Positions 44,079 to 53,307 are shown, counted from the stretch's first letter. The stretch is DNA of 64,000 nt from Flavobacterium sp. YO12 (GCF_004119495.1 NZ_NRQU01000004.1:1-64000); one strand, 5' to 3'. A program made the numbers and translations. Notes: a model not told the origin generated them from the letters alone.

Positions 44079-45806
44079 ATGTTTTCAAAGAAAATCTACT
44101 GCATCGCTTTAGTCTTTTTTGCCTTTCTATTAAAAGCACAAAACGCTCCTATTGAAATTTCTTTTTCCGAAAATGAAATTAAAAATTATGAGGCAGTATT
44201 AAATCAGGAAAAATCTTTTGACAAGGATACACTGGCATTAAAAAACTTTTTAAAACCACTGCATCAAAATAAAAACTACAGCGTTTTTTATGAGGCACTA
44301 CTTGCCAATGGATACAGTAATTTTTATAATGCAGTAAACAAAAAAAGTGATTTTCATTATCAGCAGTCGCTTAAAAAGGCGGCACTTTTAAAAGAACAAA
44401 GCATTGAAATTTGGACACAGCTTAATTATGTAAGCTATCTTTATCATTACAGAGATTTCATAAAAATGACTCCGCTCCTTCTTAAAGTAATTGATAAAAT
44501 TGAAAAACTGCCAGCCGAAAAAATAATCTTGCCAGGTGAATCCTTCAAAAAAATTGGATGGATTATGCAAACGCTTGGTGATTATAAAGAGGCAGCATAC
44601 TATTTAGATCTTGCCAAAAAAAATGCTCCTAAAAAAAGCATCGAATATGCTTCGATAACAAATGCTATTGGTATGAACTATCTGCATACTTCTGATCTTA
44701 AAAAAGCTCAATATTATTTTTTACAAACTGCCAAACTAGCACAGGAAATTCAAGATCAAGTTCGCTATGCTAAAGCTTTGGGAGATCTGGCAATGGTAAA
44801 ACAAAAACAAGGCGATTTTAAATCGGCAATTTCATTAGTCAAAAAAGATATCGACATCTCAAAAGCTGAAAAAAGCTACCAGAATACGATGTACGCTTTC
44901 ATTTTACTAGCCGAACTATATTTAGATGACAACGATTTTATTAAAGCAGATCAAGCTTTAAAAGAGGCTCAAAATATTGTGTACTCAAAAACTTATTTTG
45001 AAAAATCAGAACTTCAAATCATTCAACTAAAATTGAGAATCCTGCAGCATCAAAACAAAGCTGATGAAGAATTGGTTTTAAGAAGACGAATGCTTGTTCT
45101 TGAAGATTCTCTTAAAAACAAAGATGGCGATATGGCTATCAACAAAGTAAACTGGATGATTCAAAAAGAAAAATTTCAGCAAAATATTAATCGTACTAAT
45201 GAACAATACAAGAATGAAATTTCGATAAAAAATGTTTATGCTGTAATTATTATCCTTTCTCTTTCCTTATTAATTTTTCTTGTTATTAATTTTAAAAAGC
45301 ATTTAAAAAACAGACAAATTGAATATCGTGAAAAGGTCTTTTCGTTAAAAACTGAAAAAATAAAAAATGAGCAAAAATTATCCGAAGCAAAAGAAAATTT
45401 AGATGCGCATGCCGCTCATTTGAAAGAAAAAAACAATCAAATAAAAAGTTTACGATCTGAAATAAATCAAATTAAAAATTCGTCTAACGGCGATTCTGAA
45501 AAAGAAAATCTGAGCATTTTACTAGAATCACATTTGATGACGGAGGAAAACTGGAAAAATTTCAAAAAAGAATTTCAAAAAGTTCATCCTGAGTTTCATC
45601 GTTTACTGGAAGAAGATTTTCCTGAAATTACAGATTCTAATAAACGAATTTTATTACTTCAAAAACTAAATTTCAATAATACTGAAATCTCTGAATTATT
45701 AGGAATAACGCCTGATGCTGTAAAAAAATCGAAACAGCGTCTTAAGAAAAAACTCGGCGATAAATTTAATATCCTTTTTGAGCATATCAGTTCTAAAATC
45801 TCATAA
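44079..45806 (+). CDS. TPR-repeat membrane protein with C-terminal helix-turn-helix (LuxR-like) regulator domain
   Basis: The 575-residue protein has a signal/anchor (MFSKKIYCIALVFFAFLLKAQ). Tetratricopeptide-like helices run over about residues 90-340 (QTLGDYKEAAYYLDLAKK, TSDLKKAQYYFLQTAKLA). One transmembrane helix at about 388-407 (VYAVIIILSLSLLIFLVINF) and a coiled coil (about 415-470) follow. The C-terminal HTH includes LLLQKLNFNNTEISELLGITPDAVKKSKQRL. This layout is common in Bacteroidota: the TPR part is outside the inner membrane and the HTH part in the cytoplasm. Targets are unknown, and it stands alone after repeat-rich DNA. Confidence 0.82.
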   Translation: MFSKKIYCIALVFFAFLLKAQNAPIEISFSENEIKNYEAVLNQEKSFDKDTLALKNFLKPLHQNKNYSVFYEALLANGYSNFYNAVNKKSDFHYQQSLKKAALLKEQSIEIWTQLNYVSYLYHYRDFIKMTPLLLKVIDKIEKLPAEKIILPGESFKKIGWIMQTLGDYKEAAYYLDLAKKNAPKKSIEYASITNAIGMNYLHTSDLKKAQYYFLQTAKLAQEIQDQVRYAKALGDLAMVKQKQGDFKSAISLVKKDIDISKAEKSYQNTMYAFILLAELYLDDNDFIKADQALKEAQNIVYSKTYFEKSELQIIQLKLRILQHQNKADEELVLRRRMLVLEDSLKNKDGDMAINKVNWMIQKEKFQQNINRTNEQYKNEISIKNVYAVIIILSLSLLIFLVINFKKHLKNRQIEYREKVFSLKTEKIKNEQKLSEAKENLDAHAAHLKEKNNQIKSLRSEINQIKNSSNGDSEKENLSILLESHLMTEENWKNFKKEFQKVHPEFHRLLEEDFPEITDSNKRILLLQKLNFNNTEISELLGITPDAVKKSKQRLKKKLGDKFNILFEHISSKIS

Positions 45807-45976
45807 ATATAGAATCTTAAATGCTGTCTAATTTGAAATTCGAATATATTCTAAAAGTAAAAAGAGAACTTAATTTTTAACTGTACCTTTATAAAAAATT
45901 GCAAAAATAGAAGCTGCGTACAAATTTGCATGAGTTTTTTGCTCGTCAGAACTTTTTTTACAAAACGATTGGATCA

Positions 45977-46726
45977 ATGAAAAAAAGAGAAAAATTAGAT
46001 ATAATCCGAAAACACTATCCTTATGCTTTAACTACTATTGATTATATCAATAAAGTAATTGATTATGTTGAAGAGAAACTTGATTTAGAACCTTCACAAA
46101 TCATATTGGCAGATAGTATTTGCAGCGATGATGTAAACAGCATTCAATATCCTGCAAGAGCTCTTGAGTTTTTAGGTCCTTTTAAAATGGGCGGTTTAGA
46201 CGGTTTTCCATTTACTGGATTGAGCGGTATGGCCGCTTTCGCAAGTCATGTTCCTGATGATGGGGCTGTTTTTATTTATTACGGACCTCATATTGGTATT
46301 TCTAAAGAAGGAATTGTTGGAAAAATCAATCGCATCGGACAAACGGAGAAGTCACTTTGCTGTGGTGCGGCAACCGGCGCGCTTAACAAATTAGCAGATA
46401 ATACTATAAGACTAGGAAATGTAACGGAATTGGATTATCAAATGAATATTATTGAGCAAATTTTATTCAAGCAAAAAGATAAAATTCTAAACTCAGAACT
46501 TCCATTGATAGCGGCAACCGAAGTGATCTATCAGGCCATTGACGATCGTATTCAAGAACTGATCGCGGCAACGAAATACAATTGTAAATATATTATTCTT
46601 GTTGGAGCCATTTTAATTAACAGCGACAGCGATATTGGTTCGTTTTCGGCTGCAAAAAGATTTGAAATTATCAATCTAAAAACGGGTCTGAGAGAAAATA
46701 TTATCACCGTTTTAAATCCGGAATAA
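45977..46726 (+). CDS. LCIB-type (beta) carbonic anhydrase homologue
   Basis: The protein is about 249 residues from ATG 45977 (MKKREKLDIIRKHYPYAL). The open frame extends upstream, but that part is not conserved-looking. It matches the limiting-CO2-inducible protein B/C domain: DSICSDDVNSIQYP (first Cys and Asp), MGGLDGFPFTGLSGMAAFASHVPDDG (His ligand), FIYYGPHIGI and KSLCCGAATGAL (second Cys). These residues correspond to the zinc ligands of this beta-carbonic-anhydrase-like family, so CO2/bicarbonate interconversion is plausible. Activity in bacterial members is not generally proven. No operon partner is evident; the next gene is 97 bp downstream. Confidence 0.82.
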   Translation: MKKREKLDIIRKHYPYALTTIDYINKVIDYVEEKLDLEPSQIILADSICSDDVNSIQYPARALEFLGPFKMGGLDGFPFTGLSGMAAFASHVPDDGAVFIYYGPHIGISKEGIVGKINRIGQTEKSLCCGAATGALNKLADNTIRLGNVTELDYQMNIIEQILFKQKDKILNSELPLIAATEVIYQAIDDRIQELIAATKYNCKYIILVGAILINSDSDIGSFSAAKRFEIINLKTGLRENIITVLNPE

Positions 46727-46822
46727 TAAAAACAAACGCTGAACTTGTTTATTGAGTTGAAATAGCTGTTAATGTTATCTAAAATCAATGCGAGTACCAT
46801 TTTTTAAAGTTATTTTTATAAA

Positions 46823-47239
46823 ATGAATTGGAAAAATTTCACTACTACATTTCGACATCTTAAACAGCTTTTGTTAGTTGTCAGTTTAGTGTATGCTTTT
46901 TCTAATTGTCAGATTAAAAAAACTATTCTGCATTTTACTGCGATTGATTCAATCGAATTTTCTCAAAAAACTCAAACTCAATTACCGCAGTTTGGATCTT
47001 GCAGCAGCAGTTTAATTCATAAAAACACTTTTGTAAAAAAGGTTATTCCTGCACCACAAATTCCTGTTCTACCTAGAATACTGTCATTTTATTCTCCTGT
47101 AAATGAGAATGCTGTTTTTACTAAAGTTCAAGTTCGCCCTGCTTTCGAATTTGGCAAAAAATCTACGACTTATCCTCCTATGTTTATCGTATTTAAAAAT
47201 CTAAAAATTGCACTAAAAGCGAATTCAATTACAGCTTAA
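46823..47239 (+). CDS. Hypothetical protein upstream of the DoxD-DoxA gene
   Basis: This 138-residue protein is not recognized. The N-terminus has a possible signal/lipoprotein sequence (LLLVVSLVYAFSNCQI). The rest is Ser/Thr/Pro-rich with a few aromatic residues (FGSCSSSLIHKNTFVKKVIP) and no visible domain. It is 32 bp upstream of the DoxD-DoxA gene on the same strand, so the two probably share a transcript. A role with that membrane protein is possible but unproven. Confidence 0.55.
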   Translation: MNWKNFTTTFRHLKQLLLVVSLVYAFSNCQIKKTILHFTAIDSIEFSQKTQTQLPQFGSCSSSLIHKNTFVKKVIPAPQIPVLPRILSFYSPVNENAVFTKVQVRPAFEFGKKSTTYPPMFIVFKNLKIALKANSITA

Positions 47240-47270
47240 AACAATTTTTTATTTTTAAATTTTATACTGC

Positions 47271-48278
47271 ATGATACAGCAAAAGAAATCTTTTGACACT
47301 GCGTCTATGGCTACTTTATCGTTACGATTGGTAGTTGGCTGGACTTATTTTTCGGCATTTTGGAGACGTCTTATTTTAGAAAACAAATTAATACCTGAAG
47401 AAGCAGGTTACATTGGCGAGAAATTCAATCATTTTTTACCAAATTCTCTTGGGTTAAAACCCATAATCGAATATTTAGTTACACATCCCGAAGCTTTATG
47501 GTATGCAATGGTAACTTTTACTATTGTCGAGGGAATTGTAGGTTTAGCATTAATTCTTGGTTTTTTCACTCGTTTAATGAGTATTGGAATATTCTTATTA
47601 GCTTTTGGGATTCTACTCGCTTCCGGCTGGATTGGAACAACTTGTTTAGACGAATGGCAGATAGGAATTTTAGGCTTAGCTGCAGGATTTACTTTATTTA
47701 TAACCGGCAGTAACTATCTTTCGTTAGATTCTTATTTTATTTCGAGAAAGGTCCCTTTTACTAAAACAAAATGGTTTAAATTTATAGGTTCTGGACCGCT
47801 GAATTTAGCGGCATACAAGCGGCTTATTTTAGTAACTGTTGCTTTTATTGCAGGTCTTACTTTGTATACTAATCAATATTTTCACGGAGGCGTTTTTGGA
47901 ACGTTGCACAATAAATCAGTAAAACCAAAACTGGAAATCAGCAATTTTAAAATGCAGGATTCAGAAATGAGTTTTGATGTTTATCGAGTTGAAGGCGTTG
48001 ATGTTTATGGCTCTTTTTTGATTGGTATTTCGCTTCAAGATTCATCTGGAAAATATCTTTTACAATTGCATGGAGCTGATTTAGCAAAATTACCTGCCAC
48101 AACTATTGACAATCATTATGTTGCCAAAATAAAACCCGGCGCTCACAGCTTGATTATTCCGCTTGGTGCAAAAGCAACAATGCGGCTTCCGATCGATCGT
48201 AAAACAATGTCTGACAAAGAGCATTACACGCTGACTTTAACAGATATAAGCGGTCTAACTTGGAGTGCTCGTCTTTAG
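47271..48278 (+). CDS. DoxD-DoxA fusion (thiosulfate:quinone oxidoreductase small-subunit family)
   Basis: The 335-residue protein has an N-terminal DoxD/DoxX-type membrane domain (about 12-165) with four hydrophobic helices and the start ATLSLRLVVGWTYFSAFWRR. A fifth helix (about 183-203) is followed by an extracytoplasmic DoxA-like domain (about 215-335) with EISNFKMQDSEMSFDVYR and VDVYGSFLIGISL. Archaeal DoxD and DoxA together form thiosulfate:quinone oxidoreductase; Bacteroidota carry them fused. The substrate in this organism is not known. The gene ends in a terminator and faces the ROK kinase gene. Confidence 0.82.
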   Translation: MIQQKKSFDTASMATLSLRLVVGWTYFSAFWRRLILENKLIPEEAGYIGEKFNHFLPNSLGLKPIIEYLVTHPEALWYAMVTFTIVEGIVGLALILGFFTRLMSIGIFLLAFGILLASGWIGTTCLDEWQIGILGLAAGFTLFITGSNYLSLDSYFISRKVPFTKTKWFKFIGSGPLNLAAYKRLILVTVAFIAGLTLYTNQYFHGGVFGTLHNKSVKPKLEISNFKMQDSEMSFDVYRVEGVDVYGSFLIGISLQDSSGKYLLQLHGADLAKLPATTIDNHYVAKIKPGAHSLIIPLGAKATMRLPIDRKTMSDKEHYTLTLTDISGLTWSARL

Positions 48279-48289
48279 TATTTATAAAA

Positions 48290-48322
48290 AAAGCTGTCCG
48301 AAATATAATTTCGGACAGCTTT
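48290..48322. terminator. Bidirectional terminator between DoxD-DoxA and ROK kinase genes
   Basis: A perfect 15-bp stem, AAAGCTGTCCGAAAT pairing with ATTTCGGACAGCTTT, encloses a 3-base loop between convergent stop codons, with A/T flanks on both sides. Confidence 0.8.
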
Positions 48323-48347
48323 AAAATAGAATATTCTATAATTGATA

Positions 48348-49250
48348 TTACGCTTTATAAAGCATACTTGTGGCGCCTAATAAAGCTGCTTTCTCATTAT
48401 CTGTAGAAATAGAAACTTCAATTTCACTTCCAGCTTCTTTAATTTTTTGATTGAAAACAGGTAAAAAGAATTCGCTTGCATTTGCAATTTTTCCTCCAAT
48501 GATAAAGCTGTCGGCACCAAATTTTTCTAACCACGGAAGAACAATTGCTGCCAAGTCTTGTCCCATTTGTTCAAATACTTTTACAGCCATTTCGTCGCCG
48601 TTTTCCGCTAAATTAAAAAGCTCTAAACCATTGTTAACTTTTTTTCCGCTTAAAGCGAAATAACCAGCCAAAAGTCCACGAACTGAAACGTAATCCTCAG
48701 CAATACCTTCTTTGTACGGAAGATCGTAAATCTCGCCGTCTTTAGGTACTAAATTTCCTGTGCTGATTGATTCTCCTTTGTCAATAAAACAAGCGCCAAG
48801 TCCAGTACCAAGTGTGATGGCCATTACTTTTTTAGAAAGATTTTCTGAGTCTTTAAAAACTTCTCCTTTTCCAAAACAAACGGCATCATTTTCAAAAAGA
48901 ATTGGAAAATCGCTAGAAAGATCTAGTTTGTCCTGAAATAAATCGCGTACATTCAACCCATAAAAATGTTCATACTTAGATTGGTCTTTTATCCAGCAAA
49001 TTCCGTTTGTATAATCAAATGGTCCCGGCATACAAACTGCTAATCCTGAAGTTTTTTCGACTTTAGAATTTTTGAATGATGTTCGAATTGCTTTTTCCCA
49101 AATAGTCATAACCTCTTCCACTGGCATATTAGAATCAAAAGACTCTTTGTGCAGTGAAAAATCCATCACCTTCATATCTACTATATCAATTATCGCTGCG
49201 GTGATATGTGTGCCTCCAATATCTAAGCCAACGGCATACTCTTTATTCAT
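48348..49250 (-). CDS. ROK-family sugar kinase
   Basis: The 300-residue protein has the ROK fold: the phosphate motif YAVGLDIGGTHITAAIID at the N-terminus, GLAVCMPGPFDY, the catalytic Asp in ILFENDAVCFGKGE and MAITLGTGLGACFID. The usual Cys-rich zinc motif (CxCGxxGCxE) is absent, placing it apart from classic NagK/glucokinases. As the last gene of the mannan locus it may phosphorylate released mannose, but the sugar is not proven. Orientation matches the five upstream mannan genes. A 16-bp inverted repeat lies between it and GH125. Confidence 0.82.
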   Translation of the reverse strand: MNKEYAVGLDIGGTHITAAIIDIVDMKVMDFSLHKESFDSNMPVEEVMTIWEKAIRTSFKNSKVEKTSGLAVCMPGPFDYTNGICWIKDQSKYEHFYGLNVRDLFQDKLDLSSDFPILFENDAVCFGKGEVFKDSENLSKKVMAITLGTGLGACFIDKGESISTGNLVPKDGEIYDLPYKEGIAEDYVSVRGLLAGYFALSGKKVNNGLELFNLAENGDEMAVKVFEQMGQDLAAIVLPWLEKFGADSFIIGGKIANASEFFLPVFNQKIKEAGSEIEVSISTDNEKAALLGATSMLYKA

Positions 49251-49319
49251 TCTTGTTTTTTTGTTTTTGGAATTGAACCATTATGGGGTCAACTAAATTT
49301 TAGTTTTGATTCTTTTTTA

Positions 49320-49368
49320 CCATTAAGAGATTAAGTCTAACTACTTATTTTTCTTAATCTCTTGATGG
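49320..49368 (-). other. Stem-loop between GH125 and ROK kinase genes
   Basis: CCATTAAGAGATTAAG and CTTAATCTCTTGATGG (one mismatch) pair around a 17-base loop. No T-run follows on the minus strand, so it may be an mRNA processing or stability element rather than a terminator. Confidence 0.4.
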
Positions 49369-49380
49369 CAAATTATTATT

Positions 49381-50841
49381 TTAAATGTTTTTATCTTTTA
49401 AAATTTGCGGATAATGAATACTGGTGTGTACGATCATTTCTCCAAAAAGTGTATTTGCCCAAGCAAACCATTTTCTAGTAAATTTTGCTACGTCGTCTTT
49501 ATGAAAAGATTCGTGCATAAAACCAGTATCTGCATTTGTCTTGATTAAGTTGCTTATACATGCTTTTATTTCTTTTTCGTCAACACTTGTAATGGCTCTT
49601 AAAACAATACTCATTGGCCAGATTGTATCGGTTCCTGTGTGTGGTCCGCCAATACCTTCGCCGGCTTTTCCTTTATAGAAAAACGGATTATTCTCTGAAA
49701 GCACTACTTTTCTTGTGTTTAAATATAGCGGACTATCTGGTTCAATTGCTCCCAGATATGGTAATGATAATAATGACGGTACATTAGCATCATCCATCAT
49801 ATGGAAACTTCCATATCCGTTTACTTCAAAAGCAATGATTTTTCCGAATTTTGGGTGTTCGATAATTGCGTTTTCTTCTAATCCTTTCTGAACTTGCGCT
49901 TGCATTTCTTTTGCTCTGGCAACTAAATCTTTATCTAATAAAGCCGGCAAAGAGAAAATTTCCTGAAGGTATCCTAACACTTCAATTGCAAACATATTAC
50001 TTGGAATTAAATATCCAAATAAAGTGCTGTCGTCACTTGGTCTAAAAGTCGAAACAATTAATCCGCATGGTTTTACAGGATAACCGTAACCTCCTAAAGG
50101 CACTCCATCTGTAGCCCAAGCCGTAACTCTTTGAAAATTGTATGGTCCTTTATCAGTCCAGCGCTGTTGTTCTTTAAAGGTTTGTAAAACCAACAACATA
50201 GCTTCTTTCCATTTGCTGTCGAACAAACTTATATCTCCAGTTTCTTTCCAATAACCGTGTGCCAGTCTAATTGGGTAGCATAAACTGTCAATTTCCCATT
50301 TGCGCTCATGAATTCCAGGCTGCATTTTGGTCATGTCATTTTTCCATTCGCTTACCTGATTAAAATCTTTGTAAAAAGCGTTTGCATAAGGATCTAACAA
50401 AATACATTTTGTCTGACGGTTGATTACTCCTTTTACCAATTCAGCCAATTTTTTATCTTCTTTTACAAACGGAATATACGGCCAAATTTGGGCTGTACTA
50501 TCACGTAACCACATGGCATCAATATCACCTGTAATTACATAAGTATCAGGTTTACCGTCGATGATTTCAAAATCGACAGTGGTATCTAATGTATTTGGAA
50601 AACAGTTTTCAAACAACCAAGCCAGTTCTGGGTTAGCTATTTGTTTTTTGATTCTTACAATAGCGGCTTCAATAGCTTTACTTGTAAACTTTCTTTCGGC
50701 TACAGGAGGTCTTTTTGTAATAAAATCTTTTAATGCAAAATTGAAAGTATCCGATTGCATTCCGAAAGCATCTGTTTGAATGGCCAATAATCCTGCTGAA
50801 AATATCCCAGCGTTTTTTATGAATTTTCTACGTGATTGCAT
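49381..50841 (-). CDS. GH125 exo-alpha-1,6-mannosidase
   Basis: The 486-residue protein has a twin-arginine-type leader (QSRRKFIKNAGIFSAGLLAI), suggesting export by Tat. GH125 (formerly DUF1237) landmarks are ITGDIDAMWLRDSTAQIWPYI, AWATDGVPLGGYGYPVKPCG, STFRPSDDSTLFGYLIPSNMF and MHESFHKDDVAKFTRKWFAWANTLFGEMI. Family members are inverting alpha-1,6-mannosidases, acting on mannan or N-glycan arms. It starts 4 bp after the stop of the GH92 gene upstream in the operon. Together with two GH92 and a GH2 enzyme it indicates high-mannose glycan breakdown. Confidence 0.92.
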   Translation of the reverse strand: MQSRRKFIKNAGIFSAGLLAIQTDAFGMQSDTFNFALKDFITKRPPVAERKFTSKAIEAAIVRIKKQIANPELAWLFENCFPNTLDTTVDFEIIDGKPDTYVITGDIDAMWLRDSTAQIWPYIPFVKEDKKLAELVKGVINRQTKCILLDPYANAFYKDFNQVSEWKNDMTKMQPGIHERKWEIDSLCYPIRLAHGYWKETGDISLFDSKWKEAMLLVLQTFKEQQRWTDKGPYNFQRVTAWATDGVPLGGYGYPVKPCGLIVSTFRPSDDSTLFGYLIPSNMFAIEVLGYLQEIFSLPALLDKDLVARAKEMQAQVQKGLEENAIIEHPKFGKIIAFEVNGYGSFHMMDDANVPSLLSLPYLGAIEPDSPLYLNTRKVVLSENNPFFYKGKAGEGIGGPHTGTDTIWPMSIVLRAITSVDEKEIKACISNLIKTNADTGFMHESFHKDDVAKFTRKWFAWANTLFGEMIVHTSIHYPQILKDKNI

Positions 50842-50845
50842 AATA

Positions 50846-53131
50846 TTATTTTGAAGTTGAATAAGAATATGGAAAAGCGCTTGCTGAAGTTCCTCTTTGT
50901 AAATTTGGTGTATCGCTCATGTCAAAATTTAACTCGCCGCCTTTTAATACATCAAAATGATTGATATAATTTTTTGAGTAAGCTGCGTTATTCCATTTTA
51001 AATCTTGAGCATATTTATTAGTTTCAGAATTTTTTGGTGCGTTAATCACCAATTCTTTTCCGTTTTCTAATTGTAATGTCAGCTTTTTAAATAATGGTGC
51101 TCCTAGAACATATTCTTCTGTTCCTGGGCAAACTGGATAGAATCCCATTGCAGAGAATACATACCAAGCCGATGTTTGTCCGTTATCCTCATCACCACAA
51201 TATCCATCTGGAGTTGGTTTGTACATACGGTTCATTACTTCACGCGACCAATATTGTGTTTTCCAAGGTTCGCCTGCATAATTATACAAATAAATCATGT
51301 GTTGAATGGGCTGATTTCCGTGCGCATATTGTCCCATATTCATAATCTGCATTTCGCGGATTTCATGAATAACTGATCCGTAATAACTGTCGTCAAAAAT
51401 TGGCGGTGTTGAAAATACTGCGTCTAATTTTGCAGTAAATTTCTTTTGTCCTCCCATTAAATCAATCAAACCTTGTACGTCATGAAAAACACTCCAGCTG
51501 TAATGCCATGCATTTCCTTCGGTAAAAGCATCTCCCCATTTAAACGGATTGAAATCTTTAGGAAAACTTCCGTCTTTATTTCTACCACTCATTAATCCGA
51601 TTGATGGATTATAAAGATTTTTATAATTCATCATTCTTTTTTCGAATAAATTGATTTCTTTTTTAGGACGATTTAGTGCTTTTGCTAATTTCCAGATCGT
51701 AAAGTCATCGTAAGCATATTCTAATGTTCTCGCTGCATTTTCATTGATTTTCACATCGTAAGGCACATAACCTAAAGTATTGTAATACTGTACGCCGCGT
51801 CTTCCAACAGCATCCATTGGTCCTTCGTTGTTAGCACCGTGTAATAAAGCTTCGTACAACTTGTTGATGTCATATCCTCGTAATCCTTTGATATAAGCAT
51901 CAGAAACTACAGAAGCTGAATTATTACCCACCATTACATTTCTAAAGCCCGGACTTGACCATTCTGGCAAGAAACCGCCTTCTTTGTAATCGTTGATTAA
52001 TGCTTCCTGCATTTCTTTGTTTATAGAAGGATAAACTAAATTCAATAATGGATATAAGGCACGGAACGTATCCCAAAAACCTGTTCCTGCATACATATAA
52101 CCAGGCAAAACTTTACCATTGTACGGGCTGTAATGTACAATTTCTCCTTTTGCGTTTATTTCGTATTGTTTTTGAGGGAAACATGCTGTACGGTATAAGC
52201 AAGAGTAGAATGTTTTCAATTGCTCGTCGCTTCCGCCTTCTGCAGTTAATTTTCCTAGAACTTTATTCCACTCTTTTTTAGATTCAGCTACTGTTTCTTT
52301 AAAAGAAGCTGTTCCTAATTCATTTTTCAAATTCAACTCAGCTTGTTCTTGACTAATAAAAGAAGAAGAAACTTTTACATTTACTATTTCTCCTTTTTTA
52401 GTTTTGAAACCTACAACTGCACCAACGTGATCGTCTTTTAATTCTAATTTGTCTTTTTCTAAAACTTTATCATGCCAAGTATAATTGGTTGTAAAAGGTT
52501 TATCAAACTGCAGTACAAAATAGTTTTTAAAGTTCTCTGGAACTCCGCCGCTGTTGCGAGTGGTGTAACCAATAATTTTATTTTCTGATGGAATAATTTT
52601 AATGTAAGAACCTTTATCAAAAGCATCAATTACAATTGAAGATTGTTCATTTTCTGGAAATGTAATCTGAAAATGCGCTGCTCTTTCTGTTGCAGTAATT
52701 TCTGTTGTAACGTCATAATCTGCAAGATAAACGCTGTAATAATATGGTTTAGAAACCTCGGCTTTATGGCTGAACCAGCTTCCTCTTTCGTCTTCTGCAA
52801 AAGTTAATTTTCCAGTAACCGGCATGATAGAAAACTGTCCGTAATCATTCATCCAAGGCGAAGGCTGATGTGTTTGTTTAAATCCTCTAATTTTATCTGC
52901 TGTATAAATGTAAGCCCATCCGTCTCCCATTTTACCCGTTTGCGGAGTCCAGAAATTCATTCCCCAAGGTCTGCAGATTGCGGGATAGGTATTTCCGTTT
53001 GAAAGACTATGCAAAGACTGTGTACCCATTAACGGATTTACATATTCTACTGGATCTAATGCTTTAACCTGCGCATTTACAAAAATGCAGCATTGTAATA
53101 GTCCTAAAAAAATTAAACTTTTTATTTTCAT
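50846..53131 (-). CDS. GH92 alpha-mannosidase with Gln at the general-acid position
   Basis: The 761-residue secreted protein (MKIKSLIFLGLLQCCIFVNAQ) has GH92 landmarks: DPVEYVNPLMGT, FKQTHQPSPWMNDYGQFSIM, TGFWDTFRALYPLL, GDAFTEGNAWHYSW and CGDEDNGQTSAWYVFSAMG (base region). At the general-acid segment it reads GNQPIQHMIYLYNYAGEPWKT, with Gln607, where the neighbouring GH92 has GNEPNHHIPYLY with Glu. In a Cellulosimicrobium GH92 the same Glu-to-Gln change is reported in an enzyme that cleaves mannose-1-phosphate-6-mannose. A phosphomannosyl or other good-leaving-group substrate is therefore inferred. It is upstream of GH125 in the operon. Confidence 0.9.
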   Translation of the reverse strand: MKIKSLIFLGLLQCCIFVNAQVKALDPVEYVNPLMGTQSLHSLSNGNTYPAICRPWGMNFWTPQTGKMGDGWAYIYTADKIRGFKQTHQPSPWMNDYGQFSIMPVTGKLTFAEDERGSWFSHKAEVSKPYYYSVYLADYDVTTEITATERAAHFQITFPENEQSSIVIDAFDKGSYIKIIPSENKIIGYTTRNSGGVPENFKNYFVLQFDKPFTTNYTWHDKVLEKDKLELKDDHVGAVVGFKTKKGEIVNVKVSSSFISQEQAELNLKNELGTASFKETVAESKKEWNKVLGKLTAEGGSDEQLKTFYSCLYRTACFPQKQYEINAKGEIVHYSPYNGKVLPGYMYAGTGFWDTFRALYPLLNLVYPSINKEMQEALINDYKEGGFLPEWSSPGFRNVMVGNNSASVVSDAYIKGLRGYDINKLYEALLHGANNEGPMDAVGRRGVQYYNTLGYVPYDVKINENAARTLEYAYDDFTIWKLAKALNRPKKEINLFEKRMMNYKNLYNPSIGLMSGRNKDGSFPKDFNPFKWGDAFTEGNAWHYSWSVFHDVQGLIDLMGGQKKFTAKLDAVFSTPPIFDDSYYGSVIHEIREMQIMNMGQYAHGNQPIQHMIYLYNYAGEPWKTQYWSREVMNRMYKPTPDGYCGDEDNGQTSAWYVFSAMGFYPVCPGTEEYVLGAPLFKKLTLQLENGKELVINAPKNSETNKYAQDLKWNNAAYSKNYINHFDVLKGGELNFDMSDTPNLQRGTSASAFPYSYSTSK

Positions 53132-53227
53132 ATTTTTATTTTTTGCTTTACGCTTTAAGCAATAAGCTTTAAGCTAAAATCTGTGACTGAACTTCCTAGT
53201 TTCTTTAATCTAAATCTTATTTGTCTA

Positions 53228-53260
53228 AGCTTTTTCAAAGTTTAAAACTTTGAAAAAGCT
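53228..53260. repeat. Perfect inverted repeat with 16-bp arms in the gap between two GH92 genes
   Basis: AGCTTTTTCAAAGTTT and its exact complement are separated by a single A. The gap 53132-53358 also holds the family B palindrome (53281-53307) and AAGC-rich direct repeats near 53155. It may be a dispersed repeat or a stem-loop that sets transcript levels in the operon. Confidence 0.6.
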
Positions 53261-53280
53261 GTTGAAAGTCTGAAATAATA

Positions 53281-53307
53281 CCTAACCCGTTTTAAAAACC
53301 TGTTAGG
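53281..53307. repeat. Palindromic repeat, family B, third copy
   Basis: CCTAACCCGTTTT and AAAACCTGTTAGG form an imperfect palindrome of the same type as at 21756-21782, inside the mannan operon between two GH92 genes. Confidence 0.6.
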
